A stretch of 64,000 bases of DNA from Paracoccus aerodenitrificans (lineage in GTDB: Bacteria > Pseudomonadota > Alphaproteobacteria > Rhodobacterales > Rhodobacteraceae), in NCBI RefSeq assembly GCF_027913215.1, contig NZ_CP115784.1:2985501-3049500 (forward strand), given 5' to 3'. Of the stretch, positions 48,559 through 57,262 are shown piece after piece. Numbering within the stretch: the first letter of the stretch is position 1; every line of letters begins with the position of its first letter. The notes under the pieces were generated by a model. That model was not told where the DNA came from, made no database searches, and saw nothing but the letters and a program-made list of their open reading frames with translations. The translations under genes were made by a program, and so were the position numbers.

Positions 48559-48729
48559 ATGGTGCAGAAAGACAGCAACCCACACGCAATCTCGATCCGG
48601 CTCAAGCACTACAACACCGCCAAAACCCGGTTTCAGATCGACCACGACGAACGACACGGCAAACAGCCGGCCTATGTCGATGGCACCCGCTCCGACCTCA
48701 ACACCTGTGCCGGCGGCATGACTGCCAAG
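48559..48729 (+). pseudogene. 5' fragment of a mobilisation-like gene cut off by IS copy 2
   Basis: 57 codons (QKDSNPHAISIRLKHYNTAK... to ...CAGGMTAK) continue straight into the IS inverted repeat, so the gene has been truncated. The ISIRLKHYNTAKTRFQ and HGKQPAYVDGTRSDLN segments resemble plasmid-borne proteins next to relaxase genes, but I cannot name the family. The repeats upstream and two toxin-antitoxin modules point to a plasmid origin. Confidence 0.5.
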
Positions 48730-49809
48730 CACCTTGTTGCATGGGTCAGCCTTCGGACGCAATCGCGCCTTTCCCCTTGAATCTATGCGACACGTTTGAA
48801 GACCGCACGACCGATGCGGGTCATGCGGTTGAGTGATTTTGTGGTGATCTTATTTTCTGTGATTTGGCGGTCCATTTCCCTGGCGTTTAGCCTTGGGCCG
48901 ATGACGAACTTGCGGCGCCCGATCTGGGCTTCGACGAGGGCTCGAGCATTGTACCCCGTTGCTGACTGCCACGCCATTCGGCCATGCTCGGCGATATGCT
49001 CTATGTGAGCGTCGCGCCTATCGCTCAGGCCAGGGACTGCGGTGATCGGCGGGGGGATGGTGATCTCGACATCGGGTCCGAAAGCCTCGCTCAAGCAGTT
49101 GGAAACCCCGGTCCCGTCATAGGCTCCGTCAGCAAGGATGCGGGCCACCGGGGTTTCGATCCCGGCGATGAGTTCAGGCAACGCGGTTTCGTCGCCGACC
49201 TGGTCTATGGTCAGCAGCGAGGCGATGATCTCGCCGCTATCAGGATCGTATCCGATGTGCAGTTTGCGCCAGGATTTGCGGGTCTTTCCCGTGCCATGTT
49301 TGACCTCCTGCCAGCCTGAACCACGGTGGATCTTCAGGCCCGTGCTATCCACGATCAGCGTGACTGGGCCTGATGATTTCGGCCTGTCGTCCACGACCGA
49401 AAGGCCAATCGTGCGCCGCGACAAGGTCGAGAAGTCTGGAACCGGCAACTCCACGCCCATCAGTCCAAGTAGCGACCGGACGAACCCCTGGGTTTGGCGC
49501 AACGGCTGGTGAAAGATCAGCCCCAGCGTCAGGCAGGTCTCGATCGCGAAGTCCGAATATTTCGGCCGGCCCCCGCGACCCTTTCGTTTCGGCGCTGACC
49601 ACTTCCCGGCAGTCCCATCCTCGATCCAGATCGTCACGTCCCCGCGACGGCGTAAAGCCTCGTTGTAATCCGACCAATTGGTCACCGCGTATCTCGTCTT
49701 GGGAAACTTGTCGCGGCGATCAGCGTTGAATTTATGCGGCATCGCACGCTACCATCAAAACAACAGAGCGCACTTTCTCGCCGAAATCAGCGACCCATGC
49801 AACAAGGTG
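48730..49809 (-). mobile_element. IS5-family insertion sequence, copy 2 (1080 bp)
   Basis: Same length, ends and orientation as copy 1, with CACCTTGTTGCATGGGTC at the left and its complement ending at 49809. The flanks (GACTGCCAAG and GGCGGGGCGC) show no target duplication. Copies 1 and 2 together frame 3686 bp of cargo, the architecture of a composite transposon. Confidence 0.9.
48783..49742 (-). CDS. IS5-family transposase (IS copy 2)
   Basis: 319 residues, identical in protein sequence to the transposase at 44017-44976, with all three catalytic residues present. Perfect identity means recent duplication or gene conversion, and offers 1 kb of homology for deletion of the cargo between the copies. 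Confidence 0.93.
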   Translation of the reverse strand: MPHKFNADRRDKFPKTRYAVTNWSDYNEALRRRGDVTIWIEDGTAGKWSAPKRKGRGGRPKYSDFAIETCLTLGLIFHQPLRQTQGFVRSLLGLMGVELPVPDFSTLSRRTIGLSVVDDRPKSSGPVTLIVDSTGLKIHRGSGWQEVKHGTGKTRKSWRKLHIGYDPDSGEIIASLLTIDQVGDETALPELIAGIETPVARILADGAYDGTGVSNCLSEAFGPDVEITIPPPITAVPGLSDRRDAHIEHIAEHGRMAWQSATGYNARALVEAQIGRRKFVIGPRLNAREMDRQITENKITTKSLNRMTRIGRAVFKRVA

Positions 49810-49905
49810 GGCGGGGCGCAGAAACGCTCGGCCTTTTTCGTGTTTCCGTCGCCTGACGCAGAGCAGAAATGCTTTGGCTGGGGGTTGACGCTAGCGGCAA
49901 AGTTT

Positions 49906-49940
49906 ATTAGCTCGCTAATGTTATTCATTAGTATGCTAAT
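49906..49940. promoter_or_regulatory. Twin MarR-type operators at the marR start
   Basis: ATTAGCTCGCTAAT (49906-49919) and ATTAGTATGCTAAT (49927-49940) are two 14-bp dyads with centres 21 bp apart, the second ending 3 bp before the marR ATG. A TTGACG hexamer (49885-49890) lies upstream as a possible -35. Probably autoregulatory sites of the adjacent MarR protein. Confidence 0.7.
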
Positions 49941-49943
49941 AAA

Positions 49944-50378
49944 ATGATTGAACGTCCAGCCAGAACATTTGAAACCCTTTTGACGCTTACCCGCGCAGTG
50001 CGTGCCGCTTTTGAGCATCGCGTCAGGGAAACAAGCGGCCTGACATTCGCGCGGGCCCGATTGCTTGCGACGATCGGCCATGATGAAGGCGCAAGCCAGA
50101 CACAGCTTGCCAGCACACTCGGGATTGAGACCCCGACGCTGAAACGTCAGCTTGACGCTCTGGAACAGCTAGGCCTGGCTGAACGCCGCGCTATGACCGA
50201 AGATGCGCGGAAGTACGCTGTCTACCTGACTGAGAAAGCGCGCATCGAGCCATTGTTGAATTTTCGATCCGAGGTCGAGACAGAAATCACTCACGGCATA
50301 TCGCAGGAGGATCTGGCCACCACACGGCGGGTGCTTGCACAGATGGCTGAGAACGCAAAAAGGCTGAAACAGCCATGA
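49944..50378 (+). CDS. MarR-family transcriptional regulator
   Basis: 144 residues. A winged HTH with FARARLLATIGHDEGASQTQ, LASTLGIETPTLKRQLDALE and the wing LGLAERRAMTEDARKYAVYL. It overlaps the efflux gene by 4 bp and is preceded by twin dyads, so it should repress marR-emrB-emrA until a toxic ligand binds. No clear ribosome site precedes the ATG because the operator abuts it; the mRNA may be leaderless. Confidence 0.9.
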   Translation: MIERPARTFETLLTLTRAVRAAFEHRVRETSGLTFARARLLATIGHDEGASQTQLASTLGIETPTLKRQLDALEQLGLAERRAMTEDARKYAVYLTEKARIEPLLNFRSEVETEITHGISQEDLATTRRVLAQMAENAKRLKQP

Positions 50379-51997
50379 ATGATGCATCAGAATCTGCGCC
50401 GGCCCAGCCTCGCGCTGAATTCCAGCCGAAACCTCTGCCAATGACAGTGGCCTATATGAGCGCTTCTGTCATTATCGCGCTGACGCAAGGTCTGGCGCAG
50501 GGGTTTATCAGTACTAATATTCCCCAGATTGCCGGAGATCTCGGCGCAACGACAAGCCAGGCAACATGGCTGATGGTCGCGTTTCTGATACCCCGGGCCT
50601 CAATGCCCTTATTGCTGATAAAGCTGCGGACGCAATACGGGCTGCGCCGCTTTGCCGAATGGGCGATCCTGGCATATCTGGTGGTGGCAGTTGCCGGGCT
50701 TGCAATCTCGGATCTGCGCTCTGCTGTGGTCATGCAGTTCCTTGCCGGAATGGTCTCCGCACCGCTGTCGACTCTGGCATTCCTGTACATGCTTGAGCCG
50801 CTGTCGCCGCAATGGAAACTGAAACTGGGCTTGCCGATGGTGCTTGCGATGGTGTCGGCGGGGCCGATGCTGGCGCGCGTGATATCTCCGGCGCTGATGG
50901 CAGATGCAGGCTGGGGAGCGTTGCATTTTATGACACTGGGCATGGCCGCGATTTCACTTGCACTCGTCTATGCGCTGCCACTGGTCTCGCCACCCCGGGT
51001 CAAGGTCATTGCGCCAATGGATCTGGTCAGTTGGCTGCTGATCGCAACCGGCTTTGGCGGGCTGACCGTGGCTTTCGTGACCGGCTCTGTCTATTGGTGG
51101 ACGGAAGCGGCATGGTTGGGCTGGACGCTCGCTGCCGCCGTCATTGCCCTGACCACAGCGGTGGTGATCGAACTGCACCGACAAACACCGCTGCTGGATA
51201 TACGCTGGCTTGCGAGTCCCGCAATGGTTCATCTGACCGTTACCCTGTTGCTGTTCCGGCTGATCCTGTCCGAGCAAAGCGCCGGGGCGCCGCGCATGTT
51301 TCAGGTGCTGGGCATCACACAAGGGCAGCTGGTACCCTTGTTTGCCATCATCACCGTGTCGACGATCCTCGGGGGGCTGGCGCTGATCCCGTTCATCAAG
51401 CCTGACCGCGTGCCGCTGTTTCACCTGATCGCATTGTCTTTGATTGCGGCCGGAGCCTGGATGGACAGCTACGCCACGACAGATACCCGCCCCGCACAGA
51501 TGATGATCAGCCAGGCGATGATTGCTTTTGCCGGCTCGTTTTTTCTGGCACCGGCCATGATGAAGGGCCTGATGTCGGCACTGGCGCGGGGACCGAACTA
51601 CATCCTGTCTTTCATCATCGTCTTCCTGTCCACGCAGAGCCTCGGCGGCGCAATGGGATCGGGGCTGTTCTCGACCTTTATCAACCACCGGGAAGCCCTG
51701 CATATGCAGGTTCTCCGGGAAGAGCTGAGCATGGCTGGCCCGCTGGTCATACAGGCCATCGCGCTGCGCAGTGGCGCTTTGGCCTCGCAGGTCGCCGACG
51801 GTGCAGTCCGCAAGCTGCAAGCCGTTCAGATGATTGAAACGGAAGCCACAAACCAAGCCTATGTCATGGCCTATAACGATGCCTATCTGCTGACCTCGCT
51901 TGCCGCTCTGGCCGCACTTTTCGCGCTGATCCTGCATCTTTTCCGCGACTGGCTTATGGTCCGGATACACCGCACAAGCCCAACCGAGACCGCCTGA
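50375..51997 (+). CDS. EmrB/QacA (DHA2) family MFS multidrug transporter
   Basis: 540 residues with about 14 hydrophobic helices. FISTNIPQIAGDLGATTSQATW near residue 50 is the DHA2 family start (motif D1), and the protein pairs with an EmrA-like gene that shares its final base. With the adaptor and an outer-membrane channel it would drive proton-coupled export across both membranes. No TolC gene is in the window. Substrate unknown. Confidence 0.9.
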   Translation: MNDASESAPAQPRAEFQPKPLPMTVAYMSASVIIALTQGLAQGFISTNIPQIAGDLGATTSQATWLMVAFLIPRASMPLLLIKLRTQYGLRRFAEWAILAYLVVAVAGLAISDLRSAVVMQFLAGMVSAPLSTLAFLYMLEPLSPQWKLKLGLPMVLAMVSAGPMLARVISPALMADAGWGALHFMTLGMAAISLALVYALPLVSPPRVKVIAPMDLVSWLLIATGFGGLTVAFVTGSVYWWTEAAWLGWTLAAAVIALTTAVVIELHRQTPLLDIRWLASPAMVHLTVTLLLFRLILSEQSAGAPRMFQVLGITQGQLVPLFAIITVSTILGGLALIPFIKPDRVPLFHLIALSLIAAGAWMDSYATTDTRPAQMMISQAMIAFAGSFFLAPAMMKGLMSALARGPNYILSFIIVFLSTQSLGGAMGSGLFSTFINHREALHMQVLREELSMAGPLVIQAIALRSGALASQVADGAVRKLQAVQMIETEATNQAYVMAYNDAYLLTSLAALAALFALILHLFRDWLMVRIHRTSPTETA

Positions 51998-53082
51998 TGT
52001 CCAAGAACCATATCATCCCAACTCTCATCGCCGTGATTGCCGGTCTTGCCGGTCTGCTGATCGTGCTCTTCGCCTGGCATTTACCGCCTTTCCAGTCTGT
52101 CCACCCACAGACCGAAAATGCCTATATCCGCGGCAAGGTCACGACCATCGCGCCGCAGCTTTCGGGGTATATCGCGGATGTCGAGGTCGTGGATTTCCAG
52201 CCGGTGACAAAGGGACAGGTCATCGCGCGCATCGACGACCGCCAATATCGCCAAAGGCTGGCACAGGCAAAGGCGACCCTCGCGGGAGCCGAGGCCGCGC
52301 TTGAGATACAGAAACAGAGCATTCATTCCGCTCAGGCACAGCTGCAATCGGCAGAGGCCGCAATGAAATCCGCCGAGGCAGCACGCGATACGGCACAGCA
52401 AAGCTGGGAGCGGGTCAGTGAGCTGAATTCACGGGGCATAACCGCCCAAAGCGTCACCGATCAAAGCGAACTGGCTCTGCGTCAGGCAGAGGCCGCTGTC
52501 ACTCAGGCCGAAAGTGCGATCGCGGTGGCCCGTGAAAACGTGAATGGCGCAGAGGTCGGGCTGGCTGCGAAGCAATCGGAAATTGCTTCTGCAGAGGCGG
52601 CGGTGGAATTGGCGCAGATAGATCTGGACAATACCGTCATCCGCGCTCCGACAAATGGCCGCTTGGGACAGATCGGTGTTCGCGCCGGGCAGTATGTCAC
52701 TGCGGGAACGACACTGGTCAGCCATGTCGGAAACAAAATATGGGTGATCGCAAACTTCAAGGAAACTCAGCTACATGGCATGCGCGTCGGCGACCGGGCC
52801 AGCTTCACCGTCGACGCGATGCAAGGCCGCAGCTTTCACGGCAGGGTCGAGGCGTTCTCACCTGCCACGGCGTCTGAATTCAGCCTCCTGTCCGCATCGA
52901 ACGCAACCGGAAACTTTACCAAAGTCGCGCAGCGGCTGCCGGTCCGCATCAGCATAGATGCCGGACAGGAAATGGCGGATCGGCTTGATCCCGGCTTGTC
53001 GGTCGTTGTCACCGTCGACGAAGGATCAGGCGCAGGTGATCAGATTGCCCAGGAAAGCGGGGCTTCACCGGGCGGCATGTGA
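51997..53082 (+). CDS. EmrA/HlyD-family periplasmic adaptor
   Basis: 361 residues. One N-terminal helix (LIAVIAGLAGLLIVLFAW), then the biotinyl-lipoyl half TENAYIRGKVTTIAPQLSGY, a long coiled-coil hairpin (about residues 85-215, Ala/Gln/Glu rich), and the second half with RAPTNGRLGQIGVRAGQYV and WVIANFKETQL. It links EmrB to an outer-membrane channel. Last gene of the operon. Confidence 0.92.
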   Translation: MSKNHIIPTLIAVIAGLAGLLIVLFAWHLPPFQSVHPQTENAYIRGKVTTIAPQLSGYIADVEVVDFQPVTKGQVIARIDDRQYRQRLAQAKATLAGAEAALEIQKQSIHSAQAQLQSAEAAMKSAEAARDTAQQSWERVSELNSRGITAQSVTDQSELALRQAEAAVTQAESAIAVARENVNGAEVGLAAKQSEIASAEAAVELAQIDLDNTVIRAPTNGRLGQIGVRAGQYVTAGTTLVSHVGNKIWVIANFKETQLHGMRVGDRASFTVDAMQGRSFHGRVEAFSPATASEFSLLSASNATGNFTKVAQRLPVRISIDAGQEMADRLDPGLSVVVTVDEGSGAGDQIAQESGASPGGM

Positions 53083-53540
53083 AAACCGAATGCCCCGGGG
53101 ATCAGCCCGGATTACGGTATCGTAAAGTCAAGACTCTTTGTTCGCATTATGGGTTTGGCACAGTCATCAGACAGCATTGACTGGGTCATTCTGCACCCTA
53201 TCTCGATGGCGGCTATGTGCAGGCTGCGGAGATCGGCGCATGACATCTGGTGATTTGACATTTGGAACAGCTGGACACCTCCGATCGGTACGAAAACCTG
53301 GCTGACCATTGAGCTTTTAGAAGGCGCAATCGGATCAATATTTTTCGTGAGCCAAGCAGCAGGTGAAGAAGTACTGCTCTTACTTGGCCGGCGAAGTTTC
53401 TGTCGCCTGTTCATCAAAACCGTGCGTCATCATCATCTCAGTATTAGTTAATGAAACTGCCGGGCACGTTGCTTCGGATCACTTTGTTTCCAGCAGAATA
53501 TTCTCGAATGCCGCATCACGACGTATCCCCGGCTTGACGC

Positions 53541-53866
53541 GGCAGGGCACAGCACAGTGGCGATGGCGCTAATTTCAGGGCTTATGGCTTCTGGAAAACG
53601 CGTGCTGATCATGAACGCAACTGAATATTCAGGATGTGGTTGGGCCCAGCTGCGCGATTGGTATGCGAAAATGAGGAATTGCGTCTTTTGAACGGAGCAG
53701 CTTGGGTATGCAGAATATCAACACGCGGTGCAGGTCCGTGATGCCATCGAATCGGCCCGGAGGCGTGGGGTCGTGGCGTCCTGATTGACACGGCGCGGGG
53801 GAAGAATCACGACGAGTTGCTCTTCAGTGGGCGGATCTGATCCTTTCGACGGCAACCACGCCTCTA
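53541..53866 (+). pseudogene. Decayed ParA/VirC1-like ATPase
   Basis: Pieces of a ParA-type ATPase are spread over several frames: TVAMALISGLMASGKRVLIM with Asn-Ala-Thr in the place of the usual DADPQ, then a Trp-rich segment (WAQLRDWYAKM), VRDAIESARRRG followed by VLIDTARG, and finally QWADLILSTATTPL. The Walker A is destroyed and at least two frameshifts and a stop interrupt it. VirC1-like partition ATPases are usual on plasmids. The preceding 53083-53540 shows no credible gene; the short ORFs there lack recognisable motifs. Confidence 0.55.
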
Positions 53867-53958
53867 GCGGCTCGCGCAGCCGCGCGAAGCTTCGTTGAAG
53901 ATAACTTGGCAGGCCAGGCCGGACATGTCAGCCGGTCGACTTGAAGCTCACCAATGCA

Positions 53959-54498
53959 TCAAAGCGTTCTAGCGAAATCGGCAACAAAGGATTTCACCGC
54001 ATCACGTGTCTTGCCATCGGTTAGATTGCCTTCATTGTCGAAAAGCTCACCCGCTTTCGACACCATCAGTCGCCCTGCCGTCCACATATCCAGCTTCAGC
54101 GTTCTGAAAACTGGCAACCATGCATTCTGGCTGAGCACCGTCCCGAAACCGCCCGGCGACGCACCCATCAATGCGACAGGCTTGCCCTTGAACAGTTTCA
54201 ACCCATCTCCGCGCGACATCCAGTCTATCGCATTCTTGAACACGCCGGGCATGCTGTTGTTGTATTCTGGCGTCACCATCAGCAGAGCATCCGCCGAGTC
54301 CAATTGTGCGTGCAGCATCCTGACTGCATCGGGCAACCCTTTCGCGGCCTCATCATCCGCATCATAGAGCGGCACGCCACGAATATCGCCGATCTCGATC
54401 ACCGTGCCATCAGGTGCAAGCTCGGCGGCCGCACGCAGCAGCCCCGCGTTGAAAGATGCCTGACGAAGGCTGCCTGACAGTCCAAGAATAGTAGGCAT
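53959..54498 (-). CDS. NADPH-dependent FMN reductase family protein
   Basis: 179 residues. The flavodoxin-like N-terminus TILGLSGSLRQASFNAGLLR and the TPEYNNSMPGVFKNAIDW block with GASPGGFGT identify the NADPH:FMN (or quinone/chromate) reductase family. The start at 54498 has AGGAG upstream; the longer frame adds nine unrelated residues. Likely cytoplasmic; substrate unknown. Confidence 0.9.
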   Translation of the reverse strand: MPTILGLSGSLRQASFNAGLLRAAAELAPDGTVIEIGDIRGVPLYDADDEAAKGLPDAVRMLHAQLDSADALLMVTPEYNNSMPGVFKNAIDWMSRGDGLKLFKGKPVALMGASPGGFGTVLSQNAWLPVFRTLKLDMWTAGRLMVSKAGELFDNEGNLTDGKTRDAVKSFVADFARTL

Positions 54499-54772
54499 AG
54501 TTCGCTCCTGCTGGTGATTTGACATTGTTCGTCAGCAGGCAACGCTGCAGGCGGAATTGGGTTTCAGCGGCGGATGATCTGCCTGCTTATAATGCATAAG
54601 AGCAGGGCGTTGAGTGTCGCCGGTTTGTCACTGAATTGTCGAAATACGGCAATGTCCTGCGACGAAATTCTCGAAAGGAAAGCGAATACGGGCATGGACA
54701 TTCCGACGCGCTTGGATATTCAATTGTCCTGTTATCACGTGCTTCCCACCCAGACAGGCAGGAGCCATTTTC

Positions 54773-55474
54773 ATGACCGAACCACCTGGATTCCCCAGCC
54801 GCCGCAGTTTTCTCAAAGCATCAGCAGCAGGGTTTGCGCTGACCGGCATCGCCGTGTCGGCACAGGCTCAGCCCGTCGATCCGCCTCCACCGCTTGAGGA
54901 GTACGAGCCGGAATATTTTACCGCTGAGGAATGGGCCTTCATCATGGCGGCGACCGCGCGGCTGATCCCATCCGAAGGCGACGGACCCGGCGCATTGGAA
55001 TGCCGTGTGCCTGTCTTCATCGACCGGCAACTCGCGAGCGATTACGGGTCCGCTGATGACTGGTACATGGAGGGTCCGCATGATGCGGATGCCGATCCGC
55101 TTCTGGGCTGGCAGACCCCGCTGAACCCGGCCGAGATCTATCGTGAAGGCATCGCGTCGTTCGATCTTTGGTGCCGCGAGCAGCACGGAGCCAGTTTTGC
55201 CGAGTTGCAGCCGGAGCAGCAGGACAGCGCCCTGACAGCGCTGCAATCCGGCGATATCGACCTGCAACCCGAGATCCGCGATTTCTGGAGCCTGCTGATT
55301 TCCAACACCAAAGAGGGCTATTTCGCCGATCCGATGTATGGCGGCAATCATGGCATGCAGGCATGGGTCTATATCGGTTTCCCCGGTGCCCGCGCCAGCT
55401 TCCGGGAATGGGCATCGCGGCATAACCAGCCTTATCCACTCGGCCCGGTGTCGATCTCTGGCGAAAGGGCGTGA
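54773..55474 (+). CDS. Small (gamma) subunit of periplasmic FAD sugar/polyol dehydrogenase
   Basis: 233 residues. A twin-arginine signal SRRSFLKASAAGFALTG near residue 9 with cleavage after AQAQ exports the folded complex. The body matches gluconate 2-dehydrogenase subunit 3: FTAEEWAFIMAATARLIPSEG, PVFIDRQLASDYG and the C-terminal KEGYFADPMYGGNHGMQAW. It probably carries the cofactor-free large subunit through Tat. AGGAG precedes the ATG. The catalytic subunit follows after 3 bp. Confidence 0.92.
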   Translation: MTEPPGFPSRRSFLKASAAGFALTGIAVSAQAQPVDPPPPLEEYEPEYFTAEEWAFIMAATARLIPSEGDGPGALECRVPVFIDRQLASDYGSADDWYMEGPHDADADPLLGWQTPLNPAEIYREGIASFDLWCREQHGASFAELQPEQQDSALTALQSGDIDLQPEIRDFWSLLISNTKEGYFADPMYGGNHGMQAWVYIGFPGARASFREWASRHNQPYPLGPVSISGERA

Positions 55475-55477
55475 GTC

Positions 55478-57247
55478 ATGGCGCGTGAGGAAAAGAAAAA
55501 GGACGTCGTCATTGTCGGCCTTGGCTGGACGGGTTCGATACTGGGCATTGAACTTGCGCAGGAAGGGCTGGACATCGTCGCACTGGAACGCGGGCCGGAT
55601 CAGAACACGGTTCCGAACTTCAAATACCCGAATATGATCGACGAGCTGCGCTATGGCGTGCGCACCAAGCTGATGCAGCAACCCAGCCAGCAGACGCTGA
55701 CCGTTCGCCGCAATCAGGACGAAACCGCTTTGCCCTATCGCAAGCTGGGTTCGTTCCTGCCCGGCAACGGCGTCGGAGGCGCGGGGACGCATTGGAACGG
55801 GCTGAACTGGCGGCCGCAGGCGGAAGAGCTGAAGCTGCGCAGCTATGTCACCGAAAACTGGGGCGAAGAAATTATCCCGGAAGGGATGCTTCTTGGCGAT
55901 TATCCGGTCACCTATGACGAGCTGGAGCCGCATTTCGACAGGTTCGAATATGTGGCGGGGATCTCGGGTCAGGCAGGCAATCTGAACGGCCGGAAGATCG
56001 CTGGCGGCAATCCTTTCGAGGGATGGCGGTCACGCGATTTCCCGATGCCCCCGAATGCAACGACCTGGGATGGGGCGAAGTTTGGCGAAGCGGCCTCGGC
56101 GATGGGGTATCACCCCTTCCCGGCCCCGGCAGGCATTGCGTCGACATCCTATATCAACGAATATGGGATGCAGATGGGGCCGTGCAATTTCTGCGGCTTC
56201 TGCGAACGTTTCGGTTGCTATCAGTACTCTAAGGCCTCACCCCAGACGGCGATTCTGGACGCGCTGAAGCGCAAGCCGAATTTTTCCTACCGCACCCATG
56301 CCGAAGTGCTGCGGGTCGAGATGGCTGAGGACGGCAAGACCGCCCGCGGCGTGACCTATTTCGACGAAAATGCGCAGGAAGAAGTGTTCCAGCCTGCCGA
56401 TATCGTCATCCTCGCATCCTATCAGCTGAATAACGTCCATCTGCTGCTGCTGTCCGAGATCGGCACGCCCTACGATCCCCGCACCGGTGAAGGCGTGACG
56501 GGTAAAAGCTATGGCTACCAGATGAATGGCGGGGTCTCGCTGTTCTTCAAGGATGAGCATTTCAATCCATTCGTCGGCCACGGCTCGAATGGCATGGCCA
56601 TCGACGATTTCGGCATGAACAATATTGACTTCGGCGCTGAAGGTTTTATCGGCGGCGCTTATTGGCGGGCCGGGACCTCCAATGGTCAGCCGATCCGGTC
56701 GATGCGCCTGCCCTCCGGCACCGCGTCATGGGGAGCGGGTTGGAAGGCGAGTATCAAGGAATGGTACGGGCATTCCATGTCGATCGGCTCTCATGGATCG
56801 AACTTGTCCTATCGCAACAATCATCTGGACCTCGATCCGACCTATAAGGACCGGCACGGTCGCCCGCTGATGCGGATGACCTTCAACTGGCAGGAAAACG
56901 ACCTGCGGATGAACGAGTTCATGAAGGCCAAGATGGAAGAGGTTGGCGCGTCCATGAGCCCGGATCAGATGGATTCCGGGTTCAAAGTGCGAGGGGCGCA
57001 ATACGACGTGCGGCCCTATCAGTCGACACATAATACGGGCGGCCACATCATGTCGGAAAACCCGCGCGAGGGTGTCGTCAACCGATATTGCCAAAGCTGG
57101 GCCGCGCATAATCTCTTTGTCACGGGCGCGGGCAATTTCGTCCAGAACACGCAATATAACCCGACCGGTCTGGTCGGCGGGCTGGCCTATTGGACAGCCG
57201 ACGCGATCCGCTCGCAATATCTGTCCAACCCCCGCCCACTGGTCTGA
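55478..57247 (+). CDS. Large (alpha) subunit, GMC FAD-dependent dehydrogenase
   Basis: 589 residues. FAD-binding VVIVGLGWTGSILGIELAQE at residues 10-29, GVGGAGTHWNG, and the GMC C-terminus with HNTGGHIMSE and NPTGLVGGLAYW, where the catalytic His/Asn pair lies. GPCNFCGFCERFGC near residues 233-246 resembles the cysteine cluster that holds a 3Fe-4S centre in FAD-dependent glucose dehydrogenase. No signal peptide: export depends on the small subunit. Substrate could be gluconate, glucose, sorbitol or another polyol; the sequence alone cannot tell. Confidence 0.9.
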   Translation: MAREEKKKDVVIVGLGWTGSILGIELAQEGLDIVALERGPDQNTVPNFKYPNMIDELRYGVRTKLMQQPSQQTLTVRRNQDETALPYRKLGSFLPGNGVGGAGTHWNGLNWRPQAEELKLRSYVTENWGEEIIPEGMLLGDYPVTYDELEPHFDRFEYVAGISGQAGNLNGRKIAGGNPFEGWRSRDFPMPPNATTWDGAKFGEAASAMGYHPFPAPAGIASTSYINEYGMQMGPCNFCGFCERFGCYQYSKASPQTAILDALKRKPNFSYRTHAEVLRVEMAEDGKTARGVTYFDENAQEEVFQPADIVILASYQLNNVHLLLLSEIGTPYDPRTGEGVTGKSYGYQMNGGVSLFFKDEHFNPFVGHGSNGMAIDDFGMNNIDFGAEGFIGGAYWRAGTSNGQPIRSMRLPSGTASWGAGWKASIKEWYGHSMSIGSHGSNLSYRNNHLDLDPTYKDRHGRPLMRMTFNWQENDLRMNEFMKAKMEEVGASMSPDQMDSGFKVRGAQYDVRPYQSTHNTGGHIMSENPREGVVNRYCQSWAAHNLFVTGAGNFVQNTQYNPTGLVGGLAYWTADAIRSQYLSNPRPLV

Positions 57248-57262
57248 GGAAGGAGAAACGCC

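Noticed and set aside
53112..53572. Short open frames of 69-101 codons between emrA and the FMN reductase
   Set aside because: No ribosome sites, no motifs, skewed composition; they sit in decayed sequence next to ATPase remnants.
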